Shown here: piece after piece, positions 1-10,099 of the stretch
How the letters are laid out: each line of letters starts with the position of its first letter
How positions within the stretch are numbered: position 1 is the stretch's first letter
Source of the DNA: Metabacillus litoralis
GTDB taxonomy: Bacteria > Bacillota > Bacilli > Bacillales > Bacillaceae
Assembly (NCBI RefSeq): GCF_007994985.1
Contig: NZ_VOQF01000016.1
Span: forward strand, 1-64,000
DNA: 64,000 bases
Reading direction: 5' to 3'
Program-made: the position numbers and the translations under genes
The notes under the pieces: generated by a model
The model's input: the letters and a program-made list of their open reading frames with translations, nothing else
Database searches by the model: none
What the model was told of the DNA's origin: nothing

Positions 1-52
<52 letters not shown>

Positions 53-63
53 TAAAGAGTGGG

Positions 64-97
64 AAAGATCAGTAGAGATACTGGTCTTTTTTTGTTT
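64..97 (+). terminator. Rho-independent terminator of the rRNA operon
   Basis: AAAGATCAGTA pairs with TACTGGTCTTT (one G-U) around a GAGA loop and is followed by a run of seven T. It lies about 12 nt after the 5S end, as expected for an rrn terminator. Confidence 0.9.
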
Positions 98-201
98 CTA
101 AAAAAGCATTAACATAGTAAATTAATAATAATGAATTACAATAATATACTCTATATTTTTTCTTGGAAAATTACCCACAAACTAAAAAAGAAGGTGAACA
201 G

Positions 202-624
202 ATGAAAATTAAAGGTATTAATCATTTATTATATTCCGTATCTAATTTAGATAAGTCGATCGAATTTTATAAACAGGTTTTTGATGCAAAGCTATTAGTC
301 AAAGGAGTATCAACTGCTTATTTTGATTTAAACGGATTATGGCTTGCTCTTAATGAGGAAAGTGATATTCCACGTAATGAGATTGAACATTCTTACACTC
401 ATTTAGCATTCACGATTGAAGAAAAGGATTTTACAGCTATTTATAACAAATTGGTTGAATTAAAGGTGAATATATTAACAGGTCGTGAGAGAGATAAACG
501 AGATAAGAAATCTATATATTTTACTGATTTAGATGGACATAAGTTTGAGTTTCATACTGGTACTTTACAGGATCGATTAGATTATTATCAAAATGAAAAA
601 TCTCATATGCAATTTTATAATTGA
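202..624 (+). CDS. fosB: FosB-type metallothiol transferase (fosfomycin resistance)
   Basis: A 140-residue vicinal-oxygen-chelate (glyoxalase-fold) protein. FosB enzymes are Mn2+-dependent cytosolic transferases that open the fosfomycin epoxide with a thiol, bacillithiol in Bacillaceae. The three metal ligands are in the expected places: His8 (GINH), His67 (SYTH) and Glu116 (KFEFH). The fosfomycin-contact segments [20 protein letters not shown] and [10 protein letters not shown] are also recognisable. I chose the ATG at 202 because AAGAAGGTGA precedes it and the protein then starts MKIKGINH as in the family; an upstream in-frame start at 163 would add a tail without a ribosome site. It stands alone between an rRNA operon and yebG. 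FosB is near certain from length and motifs. Confidence 0.92.
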   Translation: MKIKGINHLLYSVSNLDKSIEFYKQVFDAKLLVKGVSTAYFDLNGLWLALNEESDIPRNEIEHSYTHLAFTIEEKDFTAIYNKLVELKVNILTGRERDKRDKKSIYFTDLDGHKFEFHTGTLQDRLDYYQNEKSHMQFYN

Positions 625-924
625 GGTTATCGTACAAGGCGCTATACTCCATTATTCCTTCTGTTGTTGGTTAACACTATAGTGAAGCGTATTGAAATGA
701 TTTCATTTCTACTAACTTAAAGTATAAAAAACAAGCAATAATCAAATACTAAATTTATTTCGTAGAAAAGCACAAGGGAATTTGTTAGATGTTGTTGATT
801 TTGAGGATAGTAATTGTTACTCTATATAAACTAAAGTGAAGACAACTATCTACATACTATTAATACCAAGGGAAATCTATAATGATTTATACATAATCAG
901 GATCAGATAAAGGGAGTAGAAAAG
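625..924. other. Intergenic, nothing recognised
   Basis: AT-rich gap of 300 bases between fosB and yebG. No open frame with a ribosome site, no convincing terminator and no known repeat was seen. The yebG promoter must lie in its right part, but no clear -35/-10 pair stands out. Confidence 0.5.
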
Positions 925-1125
925 ATGACAAGTAAACCAAGTAAGAAGAAATTTATTGTTGAAGAAAATGAAACAATTGATGATTGTTTGCAAAGAATGA
1001 GTGATGAAGGCTATTTTCCTGTGAGAAGAACTGAGCAGCCGATATTCAAGGAAGAAATGAAAGAAAATATGGTAGAAAATGTACCATGTGGTAGAAAGAT
1101 CGTTTTTGAAGGAAAGTTAGTGTAA
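925..1125 (+). CDS. yebG: NETI motif-containing protein YebG
   Basis: A 66-residue charged, soluble protein of unknown biochemical role. It carries the family's eponymous Asn-Glu-Thr-Ile in the stretch VEENETIDDCLQRM (residues 12-25), followed by EGYFPVRRTEQPIF. In B. subtilis the homologue yebG also sits immediately upstream of purE, so position supports the call. Ribosome site AAAGGGAG lies 9-13 nt before the ATG. The stop codon is followed within 5 nt by the first putative PurBox of the pur operon, so transcription from yebG would run through the pur control region. A link with purine metabolism is only suggested by this synteny. Confidence 0.85.
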   Translation: MTSKPSKKKFIVEENETIDDCLQRMSDEGYFPVRRTEQPIFKEEMKENMVENVPCGRKIVFEGKLV

Positions 1126-1167
1126 AAGACGAACATTAAATTATATATTAAATAAATCGTTCGATTT
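1126..1167 (+). promoter_or_regulatory. Pair of inverted PurBoxes (PurR operator)
   Basis: A forward box AAGACGAACATTA (core CGAA at 1130-1133) faces an inverted box TAAATCGTTCGATTT (TTCG at 1160-1163). The two cores are 26 nt apart, matching the arrangement known for B. subtilis PurR, which binds two inverted boxes about 16-17 nt apart upstream of pur promoters. The operator ends just upstream of the -35 element. Confidence 0.75.
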
Positions 1168-1171
1168 TACG

Positions 1172-1200
1172 TTGACATCGAATAGCTTCATTGTTAATAT
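1172..1200 (+). promoter_or_regulatory. Probable sigma-A promoter of the pur operon
   Basis: A perfect -35 TTGACA (1172-1177), a 17-nt spacer, then TAATAT (1195-1200) as -10. It sits between the PurBoxes and the guanine aptamer, where the pur promoter is expected. Confidence 0.72.
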
Positions 1201-1227
1201 AAAACATGTAAATAATAATTAACGGTA

Positions 1228-1299
1228 ACCTCATATAAAATTGGGAATATGGCCCAGAAGTTTCTACCCGCTGACCGTAAATCATCGGACTATGAGGGA
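1228..1299 (+). promoter_or_regulatory. Guanine (purine) riboswitch aptamer
   Basis: All conserved purine-aptamer blocks are present in order: P1 strand CCTCATATAA, GGGAATATGG, AGTTTCTACC, ACCGTAAAT and the closing GGACTATGAGG. The nucleotide that reads the ligand by Watson-Crick pairing is C (GGACTATG), which specifies guanine/hypoxanthine; adenine aptamers have U. It lies 130 nt upstream of purE and is followed by a strong terminator, so it should switch the operon off when guanine is plentiful. Confidence 0.96.
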
Positions 1300-1338
1300 A
1301 AGTGTAAGTATAAACGATTCGGTATTTAGTTAGATCCG

Positions 1339-1397
1339 AGCCCGATATACTAGCTTTCTCTTTTTTTATGAGAAAGTTAGGTATCGGGCTATTTTTA
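1339..1397 (+). terminator. Riboswitch-controlled terminator upstream of purE
   Basis: AGCCCGATA plus TAGCTTTCTC pairs with GAGAAAGTTA plus TATCGGGCT around a T-rich loop, giving a ~20-bp stem followed by ATTTTTAT. It is the off-state expression platform of the guanine riboswitch. An antiterminator must compete with it using the segment after P1 (about 1295-1335). Confidence 0.88.
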
Positions 1398-1430
1398 TAG
1401 GATGAAGATATGTAAAAGGTGGGGAATAGA

Positions 1431-1919
1431 TTGGATCCGGTTGTTGGAGTTATTATGGGAAGTACATCTGATTGGGAAACAATGAAGCATACTTGTGACA
1501 TACTTGATGAATTAAATGTTCCTTATGAAAAAAAGGTAGTTTCTGCTCATCGTACTCCTGATTATATGTTTGAATATGCTGAGACTGCTAGAGATAGAGG
1601 ATTAAAGGTTATTGTTGCTGGTGCGGGTGGTGCAGCACATTTACCAGGAATGGTTGCAGCAAAAACGACGTTACCAGTTATCGGAATTCCGGTTCAGTCA
1701 AAAGCATTAAATGGTATGGATTCATTGCTTTCAATTGTTCAGATGCCTGGTGGTGTACCAGTTGCAACTGTAGCGATTGGTAAGGCAGGTGCTACAAATG
1801 CAGGCTTGTTAGCAGCACAATTTCTCTCAGCGTTTGATGAGCAATTAGCAGCTGTATTAGATAATAGAAGAAACGAGCTGCGTGTAAAGGTACTAGAAAG
1901 TAGTGATGAGCTTGAATAA
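1431..1919 (+). CDS. purE: N5-carboxyaminoimidazole ribonucleotide mutase PurE
   Basis: PurE (class I) moves the carboxyl group of N5-CAIR to carbon, giving CAIR in the sixth stage of IMP synthesis; it acts with PurK. The conserved phosphate loop GSTSDWETM (residues 9-17), SAHRTPD and [11 protein letters not shown] segments are present. I chose the TTG at 1431, giving 162 residues like the B. subtilis enzyme, because AAAGGTGG lies 8-9 nt upstream. An in-frame GTG at 1419 would overlap that ribosome site. It is the first gene of the operon and overlaps purK by 14 nt. Confidence 0.96.
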   Translation: MDPVVGVIMGSTSDWETMKHTCDILDELNVPYEKKVVSAHRTPDYMFEYAETARDRGLKVIVAGAGGAAHLPGMVAAKTTLPVIGIPVQSKALNGMDSLLSIVQMPGGVPVATVAIGKAGATNAGLLAAQFLSAFDEQLAAVLDNRRNELRVKVLESSDELE

Positions 1920-3033
1920 GCAAATTCTACCTGGTCAAACAATAGGAATCATTGGTGGCGGTCAATTAGGTCGTATGATGGCAATTGCTGCTAGACAGCT
2001 AGGTTATAAGATTGCTGTACTAGATCCAACAGAGGATTGTCCTTGTGGCCAACTAGCAGATATAGAGATTACTGCAAGTTACGATGATTTAGCTGCTATA
2101 AAAAAATTAGCGAGCGTAAGTGATGTGATCACATACGAGTTTGAAAATATAGATTATACAGCACTGAAATGGTTAGAGGAGCATGCATATCTTCCTCAAA
2201 AAAGCTCTTTATTATTATTAACTCAGGATCGTGAAACTGAGAAGGCTGCGATTGTAAATGCTGGCTGTGAAGTAGCTCCTTACCGAATTGTTCAAAATGA
2301 AGATGAATTAACTGACGCTGTAGAGCTTCTTCAATACCCAAGTGTGCTTAAAACGTGCAGAGGTGGCTATGATGGTAAAGGTCAAGTTGTTCTCCGTTCA
2401 GACCATGATTTAGCAGAAGCAATCCAATTACTTAACCAAGGAACTTGTATTTTAGAAAAATGGGTTCCTTTTGAAAAAGAAATTTCAGTTATTGTGACAA
2501 GATCTGTTAATGGTGAAACAAAAACATTTCCGGTGGCTGAAAATATTCATAAAGAAAATATTTTATATCAAAGTATTGTACCAGCTCGTGTTGAAGAAGA
2601 GGTTATTTCTAACGCAGAGAAGCTAGCAATTAAGCTTTCACATAGCTTTGAATTAGTAGGGACATTGGCAGTTGAAATGTTCTTGACGGAGACTGGAGAG
2701 CTTTATATTAATGAATTAGCTCCACGTCCTCATAATTCGGGTCATTATTCGATTGATTTATGTGAAACAGATCAGTTTGAACAGCATGTTCGTGCTATTT
2801 GTAATCTACCATTGGGTCATACTACGTTAAGACAGAGTGGTGTGATGGTGAATTTGTTAGGTGACGATTTATCGGTGGTTAATGAACATCTTTACTTATT
2901 GGAAAGATCTAAGCTTCATCTTTATGGTAAAAAAGAGCCAATCGCTAAGCGTAAGATGGGACATATAACGGTTATGAGTGATTTTATTGAAAAAGAAATA
3001 GAATTGATAGATCAAATTTGGGGTTTAAAATAG
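1906..3033 (+). CDS. purK: N5-carboxyaminoimidazole ribonucleotide synthase PurK
   Basis: ATP-grasp ligase that makes N5-CAIR from AIR, ATP and bicarbonate, the substrate for PurE. The N-terminal [12 protein letters not shown] nucleotide loop, the ATP-grasp lysine segment [16 protein letters not shown], and the metal-binding [26 protein letters not shown] are all visible. Length (375 residues from this ATG) is typical. The start is not settled: ATG 1906 overlaps the end of purE, while TTG 1912 aligns better with the B. subtilis N-terminus (NKQI...PG). Neither has a strong ribosome site, which suggests translational coupling to purE. Confidence 0.94.
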   Translation: MSLNKQILPGQTIGIIGGGQLGRMMAIAARQLGYKIAVLDPTEDCPCGQLADIEITASYDDLAAIKKLASVSDVITYEFENIDYTALKWLEEHAYLPQKSSLLLLTQDRETEKAAIVNAGCEVAPYRIVQNEDELTDAVELLQYPSVLKTCRGGYDGKGQVVLRSDHDLAEAIQLLNQGTCILEKWVPFEKEISVIVTRSVNGETKTFPVAENIHKENILYQSIVPARVEEEVISNAEKLAIKLSHSFELVGTLAVEMFLTETGELYINELAPRPHNSGHYSIDLCETDQFEQHVRAICNLPLGHTTLRQSGVMVNLLGDDLSVVNEHLYLLERSKLHLYGKKEPIAKRKMGHITVMSDFIEKEIELIDQIWGLK

Positions 3034-3048
3034 GACGGAGGCAAATTA

Positions 3049-4341
3049 ATGATTGAGCGTTATACTAGACCAGAAATGGGTGCAATTTGGACTGAAGAAA
3101 ACAAATTTAAAGCATGGCTAGAGGTTGAAATTTTAGCATGTGAAGCTTGGGCAGAGTTAGGTGTTATTCCTAAAGAAGATGTTGAGCTTCTTCGTAAAAA
3201 TGCATCATTCGATGTGGATCGTATTAATGAAATTGAATTAGAAACTCGTCATGATGTTGTGGCATTTACTAGAGCAGTTTCTGAAACACTTGGAGAAGAG
3301 CGTAAATGGGTACATTATGGATTAACATCAACTGATGTTGTAGATACAGCTCTTTCTTATTTATTAAAGCAAGCAAACGACATTCTTTTAAAAGATATTG
3401 AGAACTTTGTGCAAATCTTAAAAGAAAAAGCTCAAGAACATAAATATACAGTGATGATGGGCCGTACTCATGGTGTTCATGCAGAGCCTACTACTTTTGG
3501 TTTAAAGCTTGGTCTTTGGTATGAAGAAATGAAGCGTAATTTAGATCGCTTCAAGCGTGCAGCAACTGGCGTAGAGTTTGGGAAGATTTCTGGAGCAGTT
3601 GGCACATATGCAAACATCGATCCATTTGTTGAAAAATATGTTTGTGAAAAATTAGGTACACAACCAGCACCAATTTCAACTCAAACATTACAACGTGATC
3701 GTCATGCAGAATATATGGCAGCTATCGCATTAGTTGCAACATCTATTGAAAAGTTTGCTGTAGAAATTCGCGGATTACAAAAAAGTGAAACGCGTGAAGT
3801 GGAAGAAGCATTTGCTAAAGGTCAAAAAGGATCTTCTGCAATGCCACATAAACGTAATCCAATTGGCTCTGAAAACATGACAGGTCTTGCACGTGTGATT
3901 CGTGGCTATATGTTAACAGCTTATGAAAATGTTCCTTTATGGCATGAAAGAGATATCTCACATTCATCTGCTGAGCGTATAATCTTACCAGATGCTACGA
4001 TTGCTCTTAACTATATGTTAAATCGTTTTGGAAACATCGTGAAAAACTTAACAGTATTCCCTGAAAATATGAAGCGTAATATGGATCGTACACAAGGGTT
4101 GATCTACTCACAACGTGTGTTACTTGCTTTAATCGATACAGGCATGACAAGAGAAGAAGCGTATGATCTTGTTCAACCAAAAGCAATGGAAGCTTGGGAA
4201 AAGCAAGTTCCATTCCGTGGACTAGTTGAAGGAGAAGAGAAAATCACTTCTCGTTTATCTGCTGAAAAAATAGAAGATTGCTTTGATTATAACTACCATC
4301 TAAAAGGTGTAGACGCAATTTTTGAACGTCTAGGTCTTTAA
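3049..4341 (+). CDS. purB: Adenylosuccinate lyase PurB
   Basis: A 430-residue member of the fumarase/aspartase superfamily that releases fumarate twice in purine synthesis, from SAICAR and from adenylosuccinate. The superfamily signature [16 protein letters not shown] is intact, as are [11 protein letters not shown] and the histidine region [14 protein letters not shown]. Ribosome site ACGGAGG lies 7 nt before the ATG, 15 nt after purK. The gene is followed by a stable hairpin and a 126-nt gap, the largest break in the first half of the operon. Confidence 0.97.
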   Translation: MIERYTRPEMGAIWTEENKFKAWLEVEILACEAWAELGVIPKEDVELLRKNASFDVDRINEIELETRHDVVAFTRAVSETLGEERKWVHYGLTSTDVVDTALSYLLKQANDILLKDIENFVQILKEKAQEHKYTVMMGRTHGVHAEPTTFGLKLGLWYEEMKRNLDRFKRAATGVEFGKISGAVGTYANIDPFVEKYVCEKLGTQPAPISTQTLQRDRHAEYMAAIALVATSIEKFAVEIRGLQKSETREVEEAFAKGQKGSSAMPHKRNPIGSENMTGLARVIRGYMLTAYENVPLWHERDISHSSAERIILPDATIALNYMLNRFGNIVKNLTVFPENMKRNMDRTQGLIYSQRVLLALIDTGMTREEAYDLVQPKAMEAWEKQVPFRGLVEGEEKITSRLSAEKIEDCFDYNYHLKGVDAIFERLGL

Positions 4342-4348
4342 AACAGAA

Positions 4349-4378
4349 ATAGCAAGGGTCTACGAAAGCCCTTGCTAT
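4349..4378 (+). terminator. Hairpin between purB and purC
   Basis: ATAGCAAGGG pairs perfectly with CCCTTGCTAT around a 10-nt loop. Only CTATTTGATC follows, so there is no proper T-tract. It may pause polymerase, give partial termination or protect a processed 3' end, rather than stop transcription fully. Confidence 0.55.
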
Positions 4379-4467
4379 CTATTTGATCAAAAAACTTGGT
4401 TAGAAAATGTAACAGTATCATCATTTTTAAAGTGAATGTTCCCAAAATTCTGTTTAGGAGGGCTTTT

Positions 4468-5199
4468 ATGAACACAGAAAAGCTTGAATTATTATACGAA
4501 GGAAAAGCAAAGCGTATTTATAAAACAAATGAGCCTAATATTTTACTAGTTTCTTATAAAGATTCTGCTACAGCCTTTAATGGTGTGAAAAAAGAAGAAA
4601 TTACTGGTAAGGGTCGTCTAAACAATGAGATTTCAACATTGATTTTTGAAAAGCTTACAGCGAACAATATTGAAAATCATTTTGTGAAAAGATTATCTGA
4701 AACAGAGCAGCTTGTGAAATCAGTAACGATTATCCCACTTGAAGTTGTTGTAAGAAATGTTGTGGCAGGAAGTCTTTCTAAGCGAATTGGAATTGAAGAG
4801 GGAACAGAAATTAAAAACCCACTTGTTGAGTTTTACTATAAAGATGATGAATTAGGTGATCCATTGCTTACTGAGGATCATATTGCACTTTTAGAAGTGG
4901 CAACACCTGAGCAAGTAGCAACATTAAAAACACTTGCTAGAAAAGTAAATGACGTGCTAAAAGCACATTTCCAAGCTTGTGATGTTCGTTTAATTGACTT
5001 TAAGCTTGAGTTTGGTATCACTGAGGATGGAAACATTATTTTAGCTGATGAAGTTTCACCAGACACATGTCGTTTATGGGATATCAATACAAATGAGAAA
5101 TTTGATAAAGATGTTTTTAGAAGAGATATTGGTAGTTTAACAGATGCATATGAAGTTATTTTAACTAGACTTGGAGGACAATCAACATGTACAAAGTAA
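4468..5199 (+). CDS. purC: SAICAR synthetase PurC
   Basis: Phosphoribosylaminoimidazole-succinocarboxamide synthase joins aspartate to CAIR using ATP. The family start LLYEGKAKRIY, the IIPLEVVVRNVVAGS block and ILADEVSPDTCRLWD are clear. I chose the ATG at 4468, giving 243 residues, because TAGGAGGG lies 5 nt upstream; an in-frame start at 4396 would add 24 residues unlike the family. The 3' end overlaps purS by 13 nt, so these two are probably translationally coupled. Confidence 0.96.
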   Translation: MNTEKLELLYEGKAKRIYKTNEPNILLVSYKDSATAFNGVKKEEITGKGRLNNEISTLIFEKLTANNIENHFVKRLSETEQLVKSVTIIPLEVVVRNVVAGSLSKRIGIEEGTEIKNPLVEFYYKDDELGDPLLTEDHIALLEVATPEQVATLKTLARKVNDVLKAHFQACDVRLIDFKLEFGITEDGNIILADEVSPDTCRLWDINTNEKFDKDVFRRDIGSLTDAYEVILTRLGGQSTCTK

Positions 5200-5441
5200 A
5201 AGTTTATGTCACGTTAAGAGAAAGTGTATTAGATCCACAAGGAACAGCGGTTAAGAGTGCTCTACACAGTATGTCATATAATGAAGTACAAGACGTTCGT
5301 ATCGGTAAATATATGGAATTAACAATCGAGAAAGCTGATCGTGATTTAGATGTGATTGTTCGTGAAATGTGTGAGAAATTACTTGCTAATACAGTGATTG
5401 AAGACTTTAGCTATGAGGTACAGGAGGTTGTCACAAAGTGA
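5187..5441 (+). CDS. purS: Phosphoribosylformylglycinamidine synthase subunit PurS
   Basis: An 84-residue small subunit of FGAM synthase. In Gram-positive bacteria it bridges PurQ and PurL and is needed for ammonia transfer between them. The sequence has the characteristic [18 protein letters not shown] start and [14 protein letters not shown] end. GGAGGA precedes the ATG. It overlaps purC upstream and purQ by 4 nt downstream. Confidence 0.95.
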   Translation: MYKVKVYVTLRESVLDPQGTAVKSALHSMSYNEVQDVRIGKYMELTIEKADRDLDVIVREMCEKLLANTVIEDFSYEVQEVVTK

Positions 5442-6121
5442 AATTCGCTGTGATTGTTTTCCCAGGATCTAATTGTGATGTTGATATGTACCATGCTATT
5501 AAAGATGAGCTAGGTGAAGAAGTAGAATATGTATGGCATGATGCAACAGACTTAAGTGACTTTGACGGAATTCTTTTACCTGGTGGTTTCTCTTATGGAG
5601 ATTACTTACGTTCAGGTGCTATTGCTGGATTTTCTAATGTAATGAAGGAAGTGGTAAAAGCAGCTGAAGCTGGTAAGCCAGTTCTAGGTGTGTGTAATGG
5701 ATTCCAGATTTTATTAGAAGTAGGTCTGCTTCCTGGTGCTATGAAAAGAAATGAAAATTTAAAGTTTATGTGTAGACCAGTTCATTTAAAGGTTGCAAAT
5801 AATAACACTGCCTTTACTTCAGCTTATGATAAGGATGAGGTTATCTCAGTTCCTATCGCACATGGAGAAGGGAATTATTATTGTGATGAAGAAACACTTC
5901 AAACGCTTAAAGAAAACAATCAAATTGTGTTTACGTACGAAGAAAATCCAAATGGCAGTTTAGTAGATATTGCTGGAATCACAAATGAGCGCGGAAATGT
6001 ATTAGGGATGATGCCACATCCTGAGCGTGCAGTTGATGAATTACTTGGAAGTGCTGACGGATTAAAATTATTTCAATCGATCGTGAAAAACTGGAGGGAA
6101 TCTCATGTCACTACTGCTTGA
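5438..6121 (+). CDS. purQ: Phosphoribosylformylglycinamidine synthase subunit PurQ
   Basis: Glutaminase subunit (class I amidotransferase) that supplies ammonia to PurL. The nucleophile elbow [11 protein letters not shown] with the catalytic Cys, and the [11 protein letters not shown] segment with catalytic His, are intact. The 227-residue length is typical. Translation starts at GTG 5438, overlapping the purS stop in GTGA; AGGAGG lies 10 nt upstream, inside purS. Confidence 0.96.
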   Translation: MKFAVIVFPGSNCDVDMYHAIKDELGEEVEYVWHDATDLSDFDGILLPGGFSYGDYLRSGAIAGFSNVMKEVVKAAEAGKPVLGVCNGFQILLEVGLLPGAMKRNENLKFMCRPVHLKVANNNTAFTSAYDKDEVISVPIAHGEGNYYCDEETLQTLKENNQIVFTYEENPNGSLVDIAGITNERGNVLGMMPHPERAVDELLGSADGLKLFQSIVKNWRESHVTTA

Positions 6122-8333
6122 ACCAACTAACCAGATGATTAAAGATGAAAAAGTTTACAGACAAATGGGTGTAAGTGATGACGAGTTTGCTCTGATTGAA
6201 AAAATAATTGGTCGTTTACCAAATTACACAGAAATCGGTATTTTTTCTGTTATGTGGTCTGAGCACTGCAGTTATAAAAACTCTAAGCCTATTTTAAAGA
6301 AATTTCCTGTTACAGGTGAAAAGGTTCTACAAGGACCTGGAGAAGGAGCGGGGATTGTCGATATTGGTGACAATCAAGCGGTTGTTTTCAAAATTGAAAG
6401 TCATAACCATCCATCAGCTATTGAGCCTTACCAAGGAGCTGCAACGGGTGTAGGTGGAATAATCCGTGATGTATTCTCGATGGGAGCAAGACCAATTGCA
6501 ATCTTAAATTCTCTACGTTTTGGAGAGCTAAAAACTCCACGTGTGAAGTATTTGTTTGAAGAGGTTGTTGCTGGTATTGCAGGATATGGTAACTGTATTG
6601 GAATTCCAACTGTTGGTGGAGAAATTCAATTTGATGATTCTTATGAAGGAAATCCCCTTGTTAACGCTATGTGCGTAGGGTTGATTAACCATGAAGATAT
6701 TAAAAAAGGTCAAGCAAAAGGTGTTGGCAATACTGTGATGTATGTTGGTGCTAGAACTGGTCGTGATGGAATTCATGGTGCAACATTTTCTTCTGAAGAG
6801 TTATCCGACGATTCTGGTGCAGATCGTTCAGCAGTCCAAGTTGGCGATCCATTTATGGAGAAGCTATTATTAGAAGCTTGCTTGGAAGTTATTAAAAATG
6901 ATGCGTTAGTTGGGATCCAAGACATGGGAGCGGCTGGATTAACAAGTTCTTCAGCAGAGATGGCAAGTAAAGCTGGTTCTGGTATGGAAATGGACCTTGA
7001 TCTTATTCCACAACGTGAAGCAGGAATGACTCCTTATGAAATGATGCTTTCTGAATCTCAAGAAAGAATGCTACTTGTTATTGAAAAAGGCAGAGAGCAA
7101 GAAATCGTTGACCTTTTCGAAAAATATGATTTAGAAGCAGTTTCAGTTGGTAAAGTAACAGACGACAAAATGCTTCGTCTTTTCCATAATGGTGAAGTGG
7201 TATGTGAGCTTCCAGTAGATGCATTAGCTGAAGAAGCACCTGTTTATCATAAACCTTCAAAAGTACCTGCGTATTATGAAGAGTTCCAGCAAATGGACGT
7301 AGCGCCTATTACAGTAGATAACTATAAAGAAACTCTTATCAATTTATTACAACAACCAACAATTGCAAGTAAAGAATGGGTTTATGATCAGTATGATTAT
7401 ATGGTTCGCACAAACACAGTTGTTGCACCAGGATCAGATGCTGCCGTTGTTCGTATACGTGATACAAAGAAAGCTTTAGCAATGACAACTGACTGTAACT
7501 CTCGTTATCTTTATTTAGATCCAGAGGTTGGTGGAAAAATTGCCGTAGCAGAAGCTGCTCGTAACATCGTATGTTCAGGTGCAACACCACTTGCGATTAC
7601 AGATAACTTAAACTTTGGTAATCCTGAAAAGCCTGAAATTTTCTGGCAGATTGAAAAATCAGCAGATGGAATCAGTGAAGCATGTCGCGTGTTAGATACA
7701 CCTGTTATTGGTGGAAACGTATCTTTATACAATGAAACAAACGGAACAGCAATCTATCCAACACCTGTAATCGGTATGGTTGGTTTAATTGAAGATACAG
7801 ATTATATTACAACGCAAGACTTTAAAGAAGCTGGAGATCTTATTTATTTAATCGGTGAAACAAAGCCTGAGTTCGGTGGAAGTGAGCTTCAAAAGCTTAC
7901 TTATGGTAAAATCTTTGGTCAATCTCCAGAGCTTGATTTAGCAAAAGAAAGAAAAACGTTGAATCAGCTACTATCAGCGATTCATGCTAAAACTGTCGCA
8001 TCAGCTCATGATGTTTCAGAAGGTGGAGTAGCTGTTGCACTAGCAGAGCCATTATTTGGTGCTAAAAACTTAGGAGCTGAAGTGACACTTACTGGTGATG
8101 CAACTGCAGCACTATTCAGTGAATCACAAACTCGTTTTATCATATCAGTGAAAAAAGAAAATCAACAAGCATTTGAACAATTGGTTGATGCTGTATGTAT
8201 TGGTGAAGTAACTGATTCTGGCAAGCTTGTTATTACAAACACAAACAATGAAACTCTTGTAGATGCATCTGTAGAAGAACTTAAGGCTGCATGGAAAGGG
8301 GCTATCCCGTGCTTACTGAAATCAAAGGATTAA
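6105..8333 (+). CDS. purL: Phosphoribosylformylglycinamidine synthase subunit PurL
   Basis: The 742-residue ATP-dependent synthetase subunit, the short Gram-positive type that works with PurS and PurQ, converts FGAR to FGAM. The [15 protein letters not shown] motif, [23 protein letters not shown] and [10 protein letters not shown] are present. The ATG overlaps purQ by 17 nt and is preceded by TGGAGGGA; the 3' end overlaps purF by 25 nt. No lesion seen. Confidence 0.97.
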   Translation: MSLLLEPTNQMIKDEKVYRQMGVSDDEFALIEKIIGRLPNYTEIGIFSVMWSEHCSYKNSKPILKKFPVTGEKVLQGPGEGAGIVDIGDNQAVVFKIESHNHPSAIEPYQGAATGVGGIIRDVFSMGARPIAILNSLRFGELKTPRVKYLFEEVVAGIAGYGNCIGIPTVGGEIQFDDSYEGNPLVNAMCVGLINHEDIKKGQAKGVGNTVMYVGARTGRDGIHGATFSSEELSDDSGADRSAVQVGDPFMEKLLLEACLEVIKNDALVGIQDMGAAGLTSSSAEMASKAGSGMEMDLDLIPQREAGMTPYEMMLSESQERMLLVIEKGREQEIVDLFEKYDLEAVSVGKVTDDKMLRLFHNGEVVCELPVDALAEEAPVYHKPSKVPAYYEEFQQMDVAPITVDNYKETLINLLQQPTIASKEWVYDQYDYMVRTNTVVAPGSDAAVVRIRDTKKALAMTTDCNSRYLYLDPEVGGKIAVAEAARNIVCSGATPLAITDNLNFGNPEKPEIFWQIEKSADGISEACRVLDTPVIGGNVSLYNETNGTAIYPTPVIGMVGLIEDTDYITTQDFKEAGDLIYLIGETKPEFGGSELQKLTYGKIFGQSPELDLAKERKTLNQLLSAIHAKTVASAHDVSEGGVAVALAEPLFGAKNLGAEVTLTGDATAALFSESQTRFIISVKKENQQAFEQLVDAVCIGEVTDSGKLVITNTNNETLVDASVEELKAAWKGAIPCLLKSKD

Positions 8334-9721
8334 ATGAAGAATGTGGTGTCTTCGGAATTTGGGGTCATAAAGACGCTGCTCAAATTACGTATTATGGCTT
8401 ACACAGTCTACAGCATAGAGGTCAAGAAGGCGCAGGGATTGTTACAACTGATGGTGAAAAGCTAACAAGTGCAAAAGGTCTAGGTCTGATCTCAGAGGTT
8501 TTTGCTAATGGAAGACTAAATGAATTATCAGGTAAGGCAGCTATTGGTCATGTTCGTTATGCAACGGCAGGTGGGGGCGGTTATGAAAATGTTCAGCCCC
8601 TTTTCTTTAAATCACATAGTGGTGGCTTAGCGCTTGCTCATAACGGTAATCTTGTGAATGCTACACAGCTTAAGCATCAGCTTGAGAGCCAGGGGAGTAT
8701 TTTCCAAACAACTTCAGATACAGAGGTGTTAGCTCATCTTATTAGAAGAAGTGGCTATCAAGATATGAAGGAAGCTGTGAAAAGTGCATTAACAGTCATT
8801 AAAGGAGCATATGCTTTTTTAATCATGACAGAAACGGAAATGATGGTTGCGCTAGATCCTAATGGATTGCGCCCATTGTCTATTGGAGTTTTGGGAGATG
8901 CTTATGTGATTGCTTCTGAAACATGTGCATTTGATGTAGTTGGAGCAAAATATGAAAGAGATGTTCAACCAGGTGAATTATTAATAATTAATGACGAAGG
9001 AATTCGCTCTGAGCGTTTTTCAATGAATATTAATCGTTCAATTTGTAGTATGGAATACATCTATTTCTCTCGTCCAGATAGCAATATTGATGGAATTAAT
9101 GTTCATACAGCACGTAAAAACTTAGGCAAACGTTTAGCGGTTGAATCTGAGGTTGCTGCTGATGTTGTGACAGGTGTTCCTGATTCAAGTATATCAGCTG
9201 CGATAGGGTTTGCTGAATTAACAGGCATTCCATATGAGCTCGGATTAATCAAGAATCGTTATGTTGGTCGAACGTTTATTCAGCCTTCACAAGAACTACG
9301 TGAACAAGGTGTGAAAATGAAGCTTTCAGCCGTTCGTGGTGTTGTAGAAGGAAAACGTGTTGTTATGGTTGATGACTCAATTGTCCGTGGCACAACAAGT
9401 AAACGAATCGTAACAATGCTTCGCGAAGCAGGTGCTAAAGAGGTTCATGTTCGTATTAGTTCACCACCAATTGAAAATCCTTGTTTTTACGGAATTGATA
9501 CATCAACACATGAAGAATTAATTGCTTCAAATCATTCAGTAGAAGAAATTCGTAAGCTTATCGGTGCAGACAGCCTTGCCTTTTTAAGTGTAGAGGGATT
9601 ATTAGAAGGAATTGGTCGTCCATATGAAGGTGAATTCAAAGGACAATGCTTAGCATGCTTCACAGGTCGTTATCCTACTGAAATTTACCCAGATACAGTT
9701 TTACCGCACGAAAAAGCTTAA
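8309..9721 (+). CDS. purF: Amidophosphoribosyltransferase PurF (with propeptide)
   Basis: First committed enzyme of the pathway: it makes phosphoribosylamine from PRPP and glutamine. I chose GTG 8309 because GGAAAGGGG lies 6 nt upstream and the protein then begins with an 11-residue propeptide ending in Glu-Glu before CGVFGIWG. Cys12 is the N-terminal nucleophile after cleavage, exactly as in B. subtilis. The phosphoribosyltransferase loop [13 protein letters not shown] is intact. The FYGID and [10 protein letters not shown] cysteines match those that carry the oxygen-sensitive 4Fe-4S cluster in the Bacillus enzyme. It is followed by an unusual 378-nt gap filled with repeats before purM. Confidence 0.96.
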   Translation: MLTEIKGLNEECGVFGIWGHKDAAQITYYGLHSLQHRGQEGAGIVTTDGEKLTSAKGLGLISEVFANGRLNELSGKAAIGHVRYATAGGGGYENVQPLFFKSHSGGLALAHNGNLVNATQLKHQLESQGSIFQTTSDTEVLAHLIRRSGYQDMKEAVKSALTVIKGAYAFLIMTETEMMVALDPNGLRPLSIGVLGDAYVIASETCAFDVVGAKYERDVQPGELLIINDEGIRSERFSMNINRSICSMEYIYFSRPDSNIDGINVHTARKNLGKRLAVESEVAADVVTGVPDSSISAAIGFAELTGIPYELGLIKNRYVGRTFIQPSQELREQGVKMKLSAVRGVVEGKRVVMVDDSIVRGTTSKRIVTMLREAGAKEVHVRISSPPIENPCFYGIDTSTHEELIASNHSVEEIRKLIGADSLAFLSVEGLLEGIGRPYEGEFKGQCLACFTGRYPTEIYPDTVLPHEKA

Positions 9722-9722
9722 A

Positions 9723-9989
9723 TAGAAAAGCGGAAGCGCCTTGATCAGCTCCGACAAGCATAAGAAGCACATGAAAGGAAGGCGTTCTTTGCCTGCCATT
9801 CATGTGAAGCTTATGACCTCGAGGAGCTAGGCGCTGGAGCTGGACAAAATAGAAAAGCGGAAGCGCCTTGATCAGCTCCGACAAGCATAAGAAGCACATG
9901 AAAGGAAGGCGTTCTTTGCCTGCCATTCATGTGAAGCAAATGACCGCGGGGGAGCTAGGCGCTAGCTAGACAATAGAGAAGCGGAAGCC
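9723..9989. repeat. Tandem 127-bp interspersed repeat, two copies plus a stub
   Basis: Copy 1 starts at 9723 and copy 2 at 9850 (period 127). Both begin TAGAAAAGCGGAAGCGCC, continue AGCTCCGACAAGCATAAG and end GGAGCTAGGCGCT. A third start (ATAGAGAAGCGGAAGC) is cut off at 9989. Each copy folds: GCGCC/AGCTCC near the left pair with GGAGCT/GGCGC near the right, and CACATGAA pairs with TTCATGTG in the middle. Elements with these ends are common in Bacillaceae intergenic DNA. An apparent reverse-strand frame here has an internal repeat only because it crosses both copies. Confidence 0.88.
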
Positions 9990-10099
9990 ATAAGGTTTTC
10001 ACAATAATAAAAAATTGATAGGAATCGATATTTCGATTCCTGTTCTACATTAGATGAGAGTTAGTTGTATTTACTAAGGTTTTTAAGGAGGAAGCAGGC

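Noticed and set aside
1148-1501. 117-codon reverse frame upstream of purE
   Set aside because: It covers the guanine riboswitch, terminator and start of purE, all of which explain the sequence better.
9675-9926. Reverse-strand 83-codon frame with an internal repeated segment
   Set aside because: It crosses both copies of the tandem intergenic repeat; the repeat in the protein is only the DNA repeat. No ribosome site.
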